A DNA stretch of 64,000 bases from Dichetophora obliterata (GCA_963920525.1 OY986440.1:15144298-15208297); one strand, 5' to 3'; positions 12,126-24,942 are shown, numbered from the stretch's first letter. Made by a program: numbers and translations. Notes: generated by a model from the sequence alone, not told the origin.

Positions 12126-12597
12126 AGGCCCAGTTATAATAAACGTAACGTAATGTAGAGAAATGCCACTGCAGCAGTGTGTTCTGTCACTTACTGTTTC
12201 AATCAATACTTTTCTTATACAAGTGATTATAATAGAAGTAACGTAATGTAACGGGACGTAAAGATCCGTTGGATTTCGATTTCTACGTTACTTTACATTA
12301 CGTCTGTTCAAAGAACAACTAAACATTGAGGTTAGATTCGATTATTGCGCTATTTTATATTGTTGCACTATGCTTTTTGTTGAGTTTTCGTTATTAATGT
12401 GATAGTTTTATGTATCCACAGCTATGGATGACGAATATTTAATTGTATTTGTACAGGAACGTGCAATTATTTACGACAAACAACTGCCTGGCTACTGCCT
12501 ATTATAATTGCTACAACGTTTTCTTACATTACGTCCCGTCACGATGACAGTTGACAACATTACGTTACTTTACATTACGTCTATTATAACTGGGCCT
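12126..12597 (+). mobile_element. PIF/Harbinger-type MITE, family A copy 1
   Basis: The ends are inverted: AGGCCCAGTTATAATAAACG on the left and the complement of AGGCCCAGTTATAATAGACG on the right. The insertion is flanked by TAA on both sides (12123-12125, 12598-12600), a 3-bp TWA duplication typical of PIF/Harbinger. The interior repeatedly carries ACGTAA/TTACGT-rich blocks. Two further copies lie at 41512-41811 and 51320-51771 in the opposite orientation. No coding. Confidence 0.85.
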
Positions 12598-12637
12598 TAA
12601 GTCCGCATTTACTAAATCCACATTTACGAAATGTGTT

Positions 12638-12664
12638 GTTACTCCTACTCGTTGTAGGAGTAAC
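12638..12664. repeat. Perfect 11-bp stem hairpin
   Basis: GTTACTCCTAC is followed by the 5-base loop TCGTT and its exact complement. It stands alone, just outside a MITE; function unknown. Confidence 0.6.
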
Positions 12665-14546
12665 AGGGACAAATATATATAGTAAATGCTCTATAGCATT
12701 AGCCTGTTCCCTAAATATTTTGTTTTTGTCTTATCTATGCAATCACCTGTCGATTGATACCAATATTGTTAGGTTTCGAGTCATAAGAAAATTTCGATTT
12801 GATTTGGTGTAGGAGTTTTTCCCAATTTTTTTCAAAGCAAATTGCACCACAGCGCCCTATGGTTTTCACGATAGAGCAAAACAAATACCAAAAGACTTAT
12901 CGTAGCCGAAAACACCACGACTAACACAAATTTTGATGTTAGTCGCATGAGCGGCTAATGAGTTCTTTTATGGTATTGTAATTTTAATTGAGAGAAAAAA
13001 ATATTGCTCGTCAAATGCTTGCATCAATTATAATTGATGCAAAAAATCGCCAGAAATAAATCAAAAGATTTTACAAAAATGTCATCGGAAGGATTTTTGC
13101 GATTTCATTTCCAAGTTTGCAAGACTTGTATAAAAATACCGAATTTCAAAGCAATGTGCAATATAATGACACTTGGTTTTTTCCAACTTGTGTTTGCTTT
13201 TTTTTTGACACCACTGTATTTTATTTCAAAGCAACCTTTGCTTTTAGTGTAATTTGCTCCTGTTGCGCACCTTTGAATGAGCAATCAAAGAACAAAAAAA
13301 CAATATTTGAATTGCCTAAAAATGTTGAGAATTAGTATATATTTATTGTTTATGTTGTTGATTCAATTTTTTCGAATAGTTTTTAGCTTGTGCATCTCAA
13401 GTAATACACGGTTAACGCAGTTTCCTTAAACAAATATTCTGAAAAAATTCTAAAAATTAATTTACAAATTAAATTTTTGCTATAAACAAGCAAACAAACT
13501 ATTGAAAGCGACAATTATTGTGAAGTACTCGTTATTTAAAAGAACAAGAAAGTAGAGTTTTACGTGTTTGGAAAAGGGCAAATCTTTAAATAAATCGGCT
13601 GCTCGCTGTAGCTAAGTACGAAGAATTTAAATAACTCAAATATTTGTGGGCGTCAGTCAGTCAGTTGATCACACCTGCCTGAAATTTTGAGTATGAACGC
13701 AAATATTCGAAAGTGTTTCACGTGTGCGTTGTTTTTGTGTTTTTAAAAATAGATATGAAATTATTTTTGGGTCTTGTAATAATTGTTTGCACGAAAGCAG
13801 CAGCAACAATAATAACAAACAAAATTTAAAAATAATCTAATTAAAAAGTTAAAATATTTTCAATACGTGCTAGCATGAAAGTTCCAAAATGTTAATACAG
13901 TTAGCATTAAAAAAATAATAATTAGAACAACTGAATTTCGTTGTTGTGGTGCGATTGTGCAAAAATGCGAAAAATGATATTGGAATTGCAACGAATTAAT
14001 GAATACTTCAGCAAATATTTTCATTTTCAAACATCTGCAGTATTCTGCTGATGCTTTTTTTTTGCAATCTCTAGCATAAATATATAAAATTGGGTTTTGT
14101 TTTGCTAAATTTCAATTAGCTGGGACATTCAGAATTTTATTAAATCTAATTGTTATGCTTTTTGTAGCTTGATTGTTTGTTGTGATAACGTTATGTATAG
14201 CGCCAAACGATTGAATTAGTGTTTGGATTTTTAATTATTATACTCTTAAAAAGGGGCTCACATCCAAACTTAAAGAAAAAACAATAGTTTTCGTCGGCAA
14301 TTTTTTATATTAATCAACAGTCAAGGAAAATCATAAGGAAACCAAAGCCACTTTCAAAGAAATAATATTTTTGACAAATAATGCATTTAACGGATAAGCA
14401 AAAGTAAGTAAATTTTTTTATTAATAAAATATATTACTGCATTTCCATTCGAAGTTTTTACGCAGATCCAAAACAACCTAATACAATGGGCTATCCTATT
14501 AAAACCTTAAGGAAATCTTTTTATTTTTAATAAAAAAATTTATATA
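12665..14546. other. Gene-free interval with a possible non-coding exon ending in GTAAGT
   Basis: No supported coding region. Bases 13640-14403 have the look of fly 5' untranslated sequence: an initiator-like TCAGTCAGTCAGTTG near 13656, A- and CAA-rich text, and a good splice donor (AAAA then GTAAGT) at 14404. There is no coding evidence and the call is speculative. Confidence 0.2.
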
Positions 14547-15501
14547 CAGGGTGCCCCCCAAATAGAGTGCAACTATTTAAAGAGGTGAAAGGTGATGTCG
14601 TGTTGAGACAAAAATCATATGGAAGGGGGGTCTATTTTTACACCCTTAGGAGTTACATGGTTAATAAGTATTTCATGACTTTGATGCACATTATTGTTTT
14701 TACCAGAAACAACTAACTTATGGAAAACTAATTTTAATAAGTCATTTGAGAAGGCAATGAATTGACCTTTATAACGGTGTACCAACAAACCCACCCGACT
14801 TATCCATTCCTGAGCTGTGCTCATGTGAATATGAAACCAATCAGTGGAAACTATAAAATTTTAAGTATGAGCGCATTTTTCTCTGAATTTTGCATAATAA
14901 ATCAAAATTTTTTACAGCATAAAATTTGTGATTTATTCAATTTCTTTTCCAATGACATCAAAATCATATAAAAATCTTAAAAAATAACAAAGTTAATTAT
15001 ACTTTAAAAATTTCACTTCGAACAGTTCCTATAATTTTTATTTTTTTTCTTACAACCAACTTTGTAGTTTTTAAAGATATGTTTACGGTATTTATGTCAA
15101 TGAAAAGAAAATGAAATGTATCACAAATTTGAAGCTAAAAATATGTTAATTTATTACGCAAAATTCAGAGAAAATTGCTCTCAAACTTGAAATTTAGTAG
15201 TTTCAACTGTTTGATTTCATCTTCACACGAGCACAGCTTGGTAATGGATGGATCGGGTGGGTTCATTGATACACTGTTAGAAAGGTCAAATTATTGTCTT
15301 TCAAAGGATTTTTTTCAAATAAGTTTTTCGTGAGTTAGTTTTCTGCTAAAAATAATAATGTGTATTAAAGGCATGAAATACTAATGAGCCCTGTAACTCC
15401 TAAGGGTGTGAAAATAGACCCCCTTCCAATGCGATTTTTTGCTCAACTCGACATCGCCTTTTACCTCTTGAAATAGTTGCACTCTATCGCGGGACACCCT
15501 G
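14547..15501. mobile_element. 955-bp fold-back element with arms of about 450 bp
   Basis: The left end CAGGGTGCCCCCCAAATAG and the right end, whose complement reads CAGGGTGTCCCGCGATAG, begin a nearly full-length inverted repeat. Matching blocks include AGAGTGCAACTATTT, GGTGATGTCG, GTCTATTTTTACACCCTTAG and CTGAATTTTGC, and continue to a short centre near 15000-15040. Divergence between the arms is moderate. No transposase. The flanks are TATA and TGTA, so the target duplication is unresolved. Confidence 0.8.
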
Positions 15502-16825
15502 TGTATAAATAGGCATAACAAAACAGTTCAGTACAATTTTCTCCAGTGTTTTTCTTAACTTTGATAAATTTTGATAAATATTGATAAATTTTTTTAAGTT
15601 AATTCGAGTAGGGAGAAAGAGTCCACCGAATATTTTTGTGACCTTTGACCTGAAATATGAGCACTGAATATGAGCATTGAAAGTAGTAGAAACCTAAACT
15701 ATAAGAGATGGAAAAACATGGTGTTAGAGGAAATTTTAGACATTGCTTAAAATGTACAAAAACATTCCAAATATTTTGCGCTTTTTTAACGGATGCCCTA
15801 CAATCAGCATGTAATTTATTTATTTATTTATTATATGAAACATAACAGTAAAGTATTACTATACAAAGCAAAGCATGTAGCAAAAACATGTGAATGTACA
15901 AAATGTACAAAAAACATACCAAACATTTATCGCTTCCTTTTACGGATACCCTACAATAAGCATTTTTTCATGTATCATATCTGAATATATATGTGATGGT
16001 AACATTTCTTGCAAAAAGTAAATTTAAAAAATCTCCGTTATTTTGACATCAAACTTACCATAAACCTATTTGTATGAAAAGTCGTTGGTTGAGAAAAATA
16101 ACGGTACTATAAAGCTTTTTTGCTAATTTGATGTTATAATGACATCAAAGTTATTGCGATATCACCAAAACTGTAAATTTTCTCAGTACAACGCATTTTC
16201 TTAACCCTTTCGGGACTCACGGTTAACATGTGTACCAGAGAACTGCAACATGTGTACTTAAATCATAACCGAGTGTCGTGCTGCTCACAACTCTATCCAT
16301 ACTCAAAAAAATGTGTTTAATACTTATAGGCATTCGGCTCATTAGCATTTTTTCGCGTATAAGTATATTCTCATATCCGAGAGCGGCGTGATCCGAACCA
16401 CTTCGAGCCTTTTTCAAGGAGTGCGTTGAGTAAGTTTATTACATAGGTGTTCGATCCGAATTAAGGCCCTGCGTCGGTGCATCTATTTGAACGCACACAC
16501 TGTGATTTATTGCATTGCTCACAGTTGACTGTCATCTAATAACACTTGAGAGTTTGATTTGCTCAACAGCAAACGAAAGCCAACAACGACAAGCAATACA
16601 CACTTTCTCTCACGGCAATCCAAGCATGGCGTGTTTTTGTTCGTCAACACCACAAGCAATGAAATTTAATCGTTAAGGGTAGGATGAACAATAAAATAAA
16701 TAAAATAAAAAATAAAAAGCAATATATGGTAATAGATCATTTGGATCATTTGATCATTTTGATAATTTTAATCAGCGGTCGTCAGCGCCTAACTAGACAT
16801 TTTTTTAACACCAACTTCAAGATTG
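15502..16825. other. Gene-free interval with a duplicated segment
   Basis: A roughly 58-bp block including ACGGATGCCCTACAATCAGC at 15751-15808 recurs, diverged, at 15903-15963. A TTTA repeat sits between them at 15816-15834. The rest (16000-16825) shows no gene or clear element ends. Confidence 0.5.
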
Positions 16826-17307
16826 ACTAGGTAAAAATGGGTCGCTGAATCCGAATTCATTGTCAGAATTTCAAAATTACAAAATTTTGAAATAATAGTG
16901 CTGCCACCTAATAATATGTATTTTTAAGAGCTTTAGACATCATTTATCAGTGTCAGGGAGTCGTTGATATCGAATCTGAAGTCAGAATTTTAAAATTCAA
17001 GATGGTGGATAGGGTTTCCACCTTCATTTTTTGTATTTTTATGATTTTGGGGCTGGCAATAAAAAATGATACACCAAAAAGGGGTCGCTGAAAATTATAA
17101 AATTTTGAAATAATAGGGCTGCCACCTAATAATATGTATTTTTAAGAGTTTTAAACATCATTTATCAGTGTTAGGGGGTCACTGCCACCATATTTTTTTT
17201 TTTTTACGAATTCATTTTTATTTTAAAAAGTAAAAGCAACCCTATTATTTCAAAATTTTAAAATTTTGAAATTCTGACCACGGATTCGGACTCAGCAACC
17301 CCTTTTA
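16826..17307. repeat. Fold-back dispersed repeat (GGGTCGCTGAATCCGAAT family)
   Basis: The left arm begins near GGGTCGCTGAATCCGAAT. The right arm ends with the complementary ATTCGGACTCAGCAACCCC. Internal units with GCCACCTAATAATATG and GATATCGAATCTGAAGTCAG occur two to three times. A related block forms the centre of the fold-back hAT at about 60236-60520. Confidence 0.6.
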
Positions 17308-17353
17308 GCAAGTTAGACATAAACAAAAATAAAACAAAATCAAAAGGCCGGCG

Positions 17354-18847
17354 CACAGTGGTTGAAAGTTGGAAATAAATACTAAAACTGGTAACTTCTT
17401 TTTGTGCATTTTTTTTCTTTGCGTTGTTTAAGAAAATTCTAACTAGCATAATTCCAAAACCTTTATCAGAAAAATATATAGATTTTCTGTGTAGACGCCT
17501 TAAAATACGATTGATTAAAAAATGTTTAAAAAATTTCGTAAAATATTGATATTTTTCAAGAGTTATTACAGACAATTGAGAAAATGTATTGCACTCTGGT
17601 TTTTTTTCAGTACATTATTGAAAAAGTTTTTTGCATACTTGAAAATTTTTTTTTAATTTTTGCAATAAATTTCTTATGCAAAGTAGATATGACAAAAAAA
17701 AACGAAAATATAATTTTTTGCAGAATAAAACATTATGATCTTTGGGTGTCGACGATATTTTTAATAAAGAAATGCTTTTATTGGACTTTAAGTTAAGCGA
17801 TTAAAAAAAAAACTAACAGAATTTTTCGCGTCCTTGAACAACACTTGGTAAAAACTAAATGCGTTTTGAAGAAAATATAGATTTGTTTAGTCTCAAGGTT
17901 TATTACTGCAGTCATTTAGTATGCTTTTAGGCATTTCTTGATTAAACGATCACTTCTTACGAAAGTGCGGCATATTAATATATAGGTATATTTTTTTATT
18001 TAAAATCGTTAAATTTAAAATTAAAACTCCCTTCTCAAGAAATGTTCTTCAAACATTTTCAATTAGCTGAAAGTGAAATATATAATCTTTGATTCTAAGC
18101 AACAGAATTACTGCTTTATTCTGTACAACGAAAATACACATCAACGACAAGCAAGACACGAGTATCAATACTTTTTTCTATACGAAATTCTATTGCTTCT
18201 CGTGTCTTGCTTGTCGTTGGTGTGCTGCTTCGTGATACAGAATAATGCACTTAGAATACGTATGCAAGCCATGTATTTATGCTACACGACCTGTGCTCAC
18301 TTTATTACAATGCCAAAAAGTATGTTATTATCTTTTTCAACTGTTGATAGTATCACATTTACAACTTTCGCCAATTTGTGGCAAAACGCATGAGGTTCAC
18401 TCCTTTTTTTTGAAATAAAAACGAAACGATAAGCTTTTTTGATGATTTTTTTTTTCTGTTTTTATAAAAAGAAAACAAATAATAACTTTGAATACTATAA
18501 ACCACTAATTTAAACAGTTTAGATGCTGCGCTTCATTAAAGTTGGAATTGGGAAAAACACCTGAAGCGGAAAATTTCGTATGGGAGGTAGCCGTGGCAAA
18601 AAATACTTTTTTTTTGTTAGACATATATTGGAGATTTCTGATAGAATGGTTTTTGTATTGGCTCAAGACAAAAAAAAATATGGAGTTTTAAATACTTGTG
18701 TTGTATGGGAGGTAGGCATGATTGTGGCGGATCTAAAAATATTTTTGTGTGAATTCTAATAAAGCAAATTCCAAATAAACAAAATTTTATTGGTCTACGA
18801 CAACTGACAATTTATTGACAACTTTTGTATGGGGCTCAACCACTGTG
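17354..18847. mobile_element. Transib-like non-autonomous element
   Basis: Both ends read inward CACAGTGGTTGA. Five-base direct repeats CGGCG flank the element at 17349-17353 and 18848-18852. Transib transposons are known for 5-bp GC-rich duplications and termini resembling the RAG recombination-signal heptamer CACAGTG, and both features match. No transposase remains; the interior is AT-rich and includes a hairpin at 18112-18249. Only 12 bp of terminal repeat are conserved, so the assignment rests on the ends and the duplication. Confidence 0.65.
18112..18249. repeat. Imperfect hairpin with arms of about 55-60 bp
   Basis: The block around CAACGACAAGCAAGACACGA (left) is inverted at 18198-18223, and the match extends outward to ATTCTGTA. 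It lies inside the Transib-like element. A frame of 106 codons that runs across it is not a gene. Confidence 0.65.
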
Positions 18848-18873
18848 CGGCGTACGTGTCTGTTTGCTTCTTA

Positions 18874-19289
18874 AGGCTGGATTACCCAAGCGTAAGGTAA
18901 CGTAGTGCGACGTTGCCAATTGTCAAGCTAAAATCTGCTTAATGATAAATGTGTACAAGTCGTTACCGAAATCGTAACGTGGCGTGACGCAGCGTAGAAG
19001 TCTGTAGAAAATAGATTTCTACGCAACGTTACGATTTTTGACAGTTCGACAAGTGAAAAAATATGTTTAACTTTACATTTTTGTAAATTTTAATACTATA
19101 TAAGAAAGGATGCAATCTTTTGTTGACGAGGAGAACTAAATAAGCCAACTATAATAAAATGAGTGCCCTGCACTACGGCGCCTGCACTACGTTGGATTAC
19201 GATTTCAGTAATCGCTTATCCTCGAGGCAACGTCGCACTACGCTACATCCCGCTGCGCCACCTCACGTTACGCTTGGGTAATCAAGCCT
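18874..19289 (+). mobile_element. PIF/Harbinger-type MITE, family B copy 1
   Basis: The inverted ends are AGGCTGGATTACCCAAGCG and the complement of AGGCTTGATTACCCAAGCG. TTA flanks both sides (18871-18873, 19290-19292), a 3-bp TWA duplication. The copy at 50775-51202 is very similar throughout, including a central ACAGTTCGACA block. No coding capacity. Confidence 0.85.
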
Positions 19290-19454
19290 TTATGCGTAAA
19301 CACGTAAGTATTTATGAACCGAAAAAACCCGATCTTTCCCGATCCGACTCATGACTTAGGATACTCATAAACTAGTTCCAAAATGTAAAATTTCTATAAC
19401 TTCATCACCTGAATTGCGTCCCAAAAGGGTTAAAACAAAGCCATCGCCAGAACC

Positions 19455-20215
19455 TTGCACGAACGTTCGTTCGTTCTTTCGTAGAAAAAAATAAAAATAT
19501 TTTGCTCGTTCGTTCGTTCGTAGAAAAAAATAAAAATATTTTTTCGTTCGTTCGTTAATAGAATATAGTTATACTAATATATTAACTATAAATATAAAAT
19601 AAACTGGCCATTTCAGCCCTTGGAAGGACTTTGACCTAGCTTCTATTGATTGTGTTGTGCGTGTTATTAAATGTTTGATCACAAATGACCGAGAACTGGA
19701 TCTACGTGTTTTATGCCGACTCCGAACGGCTTATGTTCACATGGCAATTTTTACTCTCTGAGGTTTGACATTGTCTTTAGAGAGGTGAACGCCGAACAGA
19801 AAAATTATTTCGATAGAAAAAACTTTCTATCTGAGCTGGCCATTGAACCCGGGCTACCGCGGTTCTTTAGCTTAGGGGCCACACACTCTACCTACTAGGC
19901 TACGGCCGCCACGTAATAATAATACTAAAATATTATATTTTATTAAAGCTACATTTCGTCATTCGCAAATTATTGTGTACAATATCGCAAAATTGAAAAA
20001 AAATAAGATAAGATTGATTTTTAGGCAAACTTTTCGAGAAATATTTATTTATTTATTATTAAATAATATTTGTTCGTTCGTTTGCAGAGCATTAAAGGAA
20101 TATTTTGTTCGTTCGTTCGTAGAAAATAGTTGTTCGTTCGTTCGTTCGTAAAAAATAAAAGTTAAAATATTGTTTAATTTTTGTTAGAAAAAATTCTACG
20201 AACGAATGAAAATAT
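19455..20215. repeat. CGTT microsatellite clusters on both sides of a SINE
   Basis: Short runs of (CGTT)n alternate with GTAGAAAAAAATAAAAATATT at 19464-19555 and again at 20068-20215. The interval between them is occupied mainly by the SINE, which looks inserted into this array. Confidence 0.55.
19590..19912 (-). mobile_element. tRNA-derived SINE
   Basis: On the minus strand, starting near 19912, an A box TAGCCTAGTAGG (19890-19901) perfectly fits TRGCNNAGYNGG. It is followed 40 bases on by a B-box-like GGGTTCAATGGCC (19838-19850). The body continues with GTTCGGAGTCGGCATAAAAC, which I recall from tephritid SINEs. The tRNA-like head cannot fold into a functional tRNA end to end, so this is a SINE and not a tRNA gene. 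The 3' limit is approximate. Confidence 0.7.
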
Positions 20216-21403
20216 TATGTTCGTGGAATGCTCTGGCCATCGCCTTAGAATGAGAAAAAAACAATTGAAATTTCAAGTTTTGATTTTGCAAACAAATATC
20301 TCCGCCCATTTTTTTGAAAATTTATTGCTGGATACGATCCATTTTTAATAGTTTCAGTCACTTTGGAGCCGAATAAAATTTTTTTTGACACTCTTTTAAT
20401 TTGCTTCAACCATAGAATTGTTGAATTTATATTCAGTTTTAAAAAAATCAAAAAGATTTATACAGTCACATGAGAACGTGTTAATTTTTTGTTTCGAAGA
20501 GCTTCAGCACTACAAAATCCTTATTCTAAAAACATATACATAATTGTAGGCAAACCAAATGAACAAAGAACCATAGCACCAACAACAAAATAAAAACCAA
20601 AATAGCAGAGAAATTAAAGTTAAAAATTTGATTTGTATAGGAAAATTTTTTTTTTTAAATCACTATAACTTTTTCTAGTGAGAATTTTAAAAAGACTAGG
20701 ACGCACCTAATTTTTTAATTAATTTTTCTTTAAAATGTGTTATCAAACATGAGAATTAGACAGAAAACAAAAGATTTAGAATTTAATTAATTCCGAAAAA
20801 ATCTAATTTTTTTCTTGCATAAAAAAATTTATATATGACAGTTTCTCAATAAATTGCAGTGGAAATATTTTCTAAAATTATGACTAATATTAACACAAAA
20901 AAATGTGCGATTACGCTAAATAACCTTGTCGTTATGAAAGTTCGTTCCTAGAAGTGTACCGTTTTGAAAATTGCGAATTTGAGTATTTTACCAAAAATAT
21001 TCCCAAAAATCCAAATACACAAATTTTAAAAAACAACAGCACGGTTGATTATGGCATGGTCTTGAGCTATTTTTGCTCATTTAATTAAGAAAACCAAAAT
21101 TTGGAAAAAATAATAGCGTTGAAATTTCGTTTTCTTTTAAACTCGAAATGTTCAGAACGGTTTAAAATTTCAGAGCGGTTGATGGTTGTGGCGGTCTGGC
21201 CCTCAAGAATGATATAACGTGTAAGCGTAGACACAACTTTTAGAAAAAGGGTACATCAAATTTAGAAAACAGGATCAGGCCGATTGCTTGAATGTCAAAA
21301 TCTTGAAACAACCAAAATCTAGAAAAAAAAAAATCTTGAAAAAAAATTCGGAACATTTCAAGAATAGCGACAACTCTAATTTAAATTATTTTTTGCAGAT
21401 GAT
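20216..21403. repeat. Gene-free interval; its end is the outer arm of a split fold-back
   Basis: No gene seen. Bases from about 21290 to 21405 (CAAGAATAGCGACAACTC and neighbouring CTTGAAA-rich text) are inverted at 31640-31740. They therefore form the outer part of the fold-back into which the 21406-31108 transposon inserted. Confidence 0.5.
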
Positions 21404-22216
21404 ACACACAAAGAAATTTTTCGTTTACCACAACTGAAAAATTCACCAACTATACTTCGTTTGCGCTCTGTATTTGCTGCAAATGAATAGTCAGTTGCCA
21501 TCAACTTAAAAATATATCTTATCGGAAACGAAAAATAGTTGCATGTAACGAAAAGGTTCGTTTGTCTCAAACCATGCTTTGTTTATTGTAACTATTGTTG
21601 ATCATTTGACGAAACTTAAAAACAATTGCCGCAAACGGAAGGATTGATTTCCGCCAAATGAAGTTTTATTTGGCGTAAAAGTTTGGAAATTTTTGCAGGA
21701 ATCGAAAAACTATTGCCATAAACGAAAATTTTCATTTTGCACAAATGAATTTGTTGTTGCAGGAAATGTCTGAAGACGTTTCTTATATACGAGTTTTTTT
21801 TTTACTTCGTTTAATACAAACGAAGTTCTGTTTGACGTAAGCATTTGTAAATATTTGCAGCAAATGAAAACCAATTGCTATAAACGGAAAAGTCATTTTG
21901 CACAAATAAATTTATTTTTTCTGCAAACGCCTAACATGTTTTTCATAAACGAGCTCTTTTTGACTTGGTTTACGCCAAACGAACTTCTTTTGACTTCGTT
22001 AACACCAAACTTTTTTTCGGCGTAAACGGTTAAAAATAGTTGCTGAAAATGAAAAGTAATTGCCATAAATGGAAAATTATATTTGGCACAACTTGATTTA
22101 TCATTGCAGCAAACGGATTTTGACTATATTAAAAATTTAAATGCTCAGTTAGTTCACTTACCGAATACAAAATTTTCCAAATAATAAACCATATATATTT
22201 TTTTTATATAAAATTA

Positions 22217-22467
22217 GGGTATTCACAATGTGTGCTATCATGTCATAATGTCATATTGTCCTAAGATTTTACACAAGTTTAAACATTTTATTGTTGCCTT
22301 TCATATAAAAAAAAAACTAATATATTACAACCCTAAAAGCCATGTTTATTGAAGTGTCGTAATCAAACATCTGTTTCTTAATTGTATCTATTTATCTTGA
22401 AAATTTTAGTTGTAAAATTTTAGAACAATATGACATTATGACATGATAGCACACCTTGTTAATACCC
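22217..22467. mobile_element. 251-bp MITE with TA duplication
   Basis: Inverted ends start GGGTATTCACAATGTGTGC and match over about 55 bp (CATAATGTCATATTGTC block). TA flanks both sides (22215-22216, 22468-22469), suggesting a Tc1/mariner-type MITE. It lies between the left terminus of the large transposon and its transposase gene. A relative with similar tips is at 36148-36438. Confidence 0.75.
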
Positions 22468-22517
22468 TAAATGTGTTTATTACTTATTTAAAATAATAAT
22501 ATTAAAATTAATTAGTT

Positions 22518-24879
22518 TTACAAAGATTCATATAAAATTTTGTTAATATTTATAGCTCTGCAGCTTTCTTTTATAATATTTTCTTTTGTTATAATGGATA
22601 AATTTAATGATTCTATAGGCAAAGCTATATACATATATTTTTTATCAAGAATATACATATAAAAGTGTGGATCAAAACATAAAACATCAAATATCGAAAT
22701 TAGAGCAAATATTTTATTTTTATAATTTATAATGTAATCAATTTGTGCTACCTCAGTTTTAGAAAAAAGTATAATACATCCCGGTTTTAATAACTGACCA
22801 TTAATTTTTAGAAATGCTACACTTTGGACGTTATCACATGCTTTTACGGTATACTTGCGTAAAGTACCCATGTCAATGTTACTAGTTTTCCCATGTTGTA
22901 AAGTATTCACTGTATTATCGTGATTTAACAAAAGGTGAGACATTTGAATAGAACATTTTGTTGTTATAGTTTCTAGTAAGTTAATTTTACAATTAGTTGA
23001 ATAAGCAATTTTTTTAAAATTCTGATGAAAGGACTCAAATCTAAGAGAAGAAATGTGTTTCAGTGGTCCAATTTTAGACATTATTTCTGGGTAATGAAGG
23101 AGAAAGTGAAATTTTGGAGTTAATTTCTTCTTCGAAATGTTTACATAAATAGAATGATGACTTTATATTATTTGATATACTAAATATTGTAAATACTTAT
23201 GAAGTTCCGTGTGAATACTATTCAGAAAGCAAATATCGATGATTTCTCTCAGAAGTAAGTAAAGATTCCACTCAGTGCATTCTTGGGGAACTTTATCGCC
23301 AGTATATAAAGCAAAATTCTTTACAAATGTGAGCATTTCGATGGCACTCATTTTAAATTTATTTTTCTTAAGTTGGTCAGAATTCAAAAGAGGTGGCTTG
23401 TTAGTTTGCGAAAGCTCATAACTTGAAGTCAAAATTCGAAAATTTAGCTCTTCTATTGTAAAGTATCGTTTTTTGTTTATAAAAATGTCTAATAACAAGA
23501 GCATGTCATTGTGAAAAATGCCTTCTAAAAGGTCGTGCATTATATCGACACTGGAGTTGGATGTAACGTGGAAATATTTTAATTCATTCCAAACTGATTT
23601 TTCTTTTATGCTCGAGTTCACCAAAAAAGTATTGTTGTCCACACAGTCATTGTAGAATTCTAAATTCTAAACGATGCAACATTTTTACTGAGCATACAGC
23701 ATTCAACTAACTGACTTTTGTGAATGTTGCAAAAACGACAACAGTAATTTGAGCTGAAGGATTCTGTGAAGCCGAGAGCGGAATGTACTCCCAAGTTATC
23801 ACCAACAACTAATGAGGGTACTAAAACCACTTTATTATATTTATCGTTAAATATTTTGAATTGATGCTGTGTTAAGTCATTGAGTGAATTGACCAACGGT
23901 TGAAATATTCGTCGATTTCCAAATTTTTTTCGATCTTCCGTATAAAAAACCATCAATAAAAAAATATAATCCAACTTCGATTGAAGATTCTCAGGAATGC
24001 TTGGAATTTTTTCGTAGACACCACCTATTTTCTGAAAAGATACCCTGGACCCCAAAGGGTTGTTGACTTCAAAATCGTCGAAAAAGATGATGAGTGGTAG
24101 TACAAGCGTTTGAGCATCCACATTTAAACTGGATATTTTTGTTTTGAAAAAATATGATTGAGAAAAATCTGTAGTTATATTTGGTTCGGAAAAGTTTATT
24201 GTGTTTAAATAAGTCACAACTAAATTAATAAAATTTGTTTTTAAGAACAATTTCTTAAAAAAGTTTTTAAGTGGAAACAGTTTCAAAAAGTAGGTTATTT
24301 ATTTTAAGCATAACGTATTGTTAAGAGAAACTAAGTGCTCACATTCTTTGTGAATAAGTACATTTTTACATCGAAAGAAACATTGTAGCTTTTTTAAATA
24401 TTTTATAAACTTGTACTCAGTAGTTGGAACATCAATTTTCAATATTTGACTAAGAATTCCATTGTCAGAATAATTGCATTCATGTAAGTGGTCATGTAAA
24501 AGTTGTTGTAAAAATTTGGAAAAACTTTTAATGCACTGCATAGAATATTTCCTTGGGATTGTACTTTTACAGTAGAAGTTTAGCATATATTTAGTTACTT
24601 TTAACAAATACTGATCAACGGGATTATCTATTTGCTTAGAAATTACAGGAGAAGTTGGCACTTGAGGTAGCACGTCAAATAATGGTATATTTTCAGTTGA
24701 TAAAAAGTTTCAATAACTGCATTGTGATTTTTAATATGTCTTAAAAATGTGTATATATAATCAAAAGTTCGATTACAATAGGAACATGTGTATCTATTTA
24801 TATTTAAGATTCTTAAATGAATAATCAAATTCTTTAATTGAAAAATGCCTTCACAGTGAAAGCAACTAAAGGAAGTCAT
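22518..24879 (-). pseudogene. C2H2 zinc-finger/DDE transposase, decayed
   Basis: From the N-terminus: two C2H2-like fingers (FSCFHCEGIFQLKNLIIHLR and YTCSYCNRTFDYIYTFLRH, 24760-24879); a helical linker; the core with IIFFDDFEVNNPLGS, LVVGDNLGVHSALGFTESF and NYCCRFCNIH (23690-24170); then VDIMHDLLEGIF (about 23530); and a tail with LTPKFHFLLHYPE and SLRFESFHQNFKK (about 23040-23150). The pair of acidic motifs, a CxxC-H insertion and the DxMHDLLEG block are what I recall from CACTA/EnSpm-related animal transposases. In-frame stops lie at 24299-24301 and 23163-23165, with frame changes near 24660 and 23650. About 780 residues in all, close to a complete protein before decay. Confidence 0.7.
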
Positions 24880-24942
24880 TTTTATTCGAATTATATTAAA
24901 TTGAGATCTTTAGCAATGGTTTTAACTGTATTTACCAAGGTA

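Noticed and set aside
13034..13335. Two overlapping 72-codon frames with hydrophobic stretches
   Set aside because: No start context, no motif and overlapping registers; typical chance frames in AT-rich DNA.
18073..18393. A 106-codon gene
   Set aside because: It crosses a hairpin inside a non-autonomous element and matches nothing I recognise.
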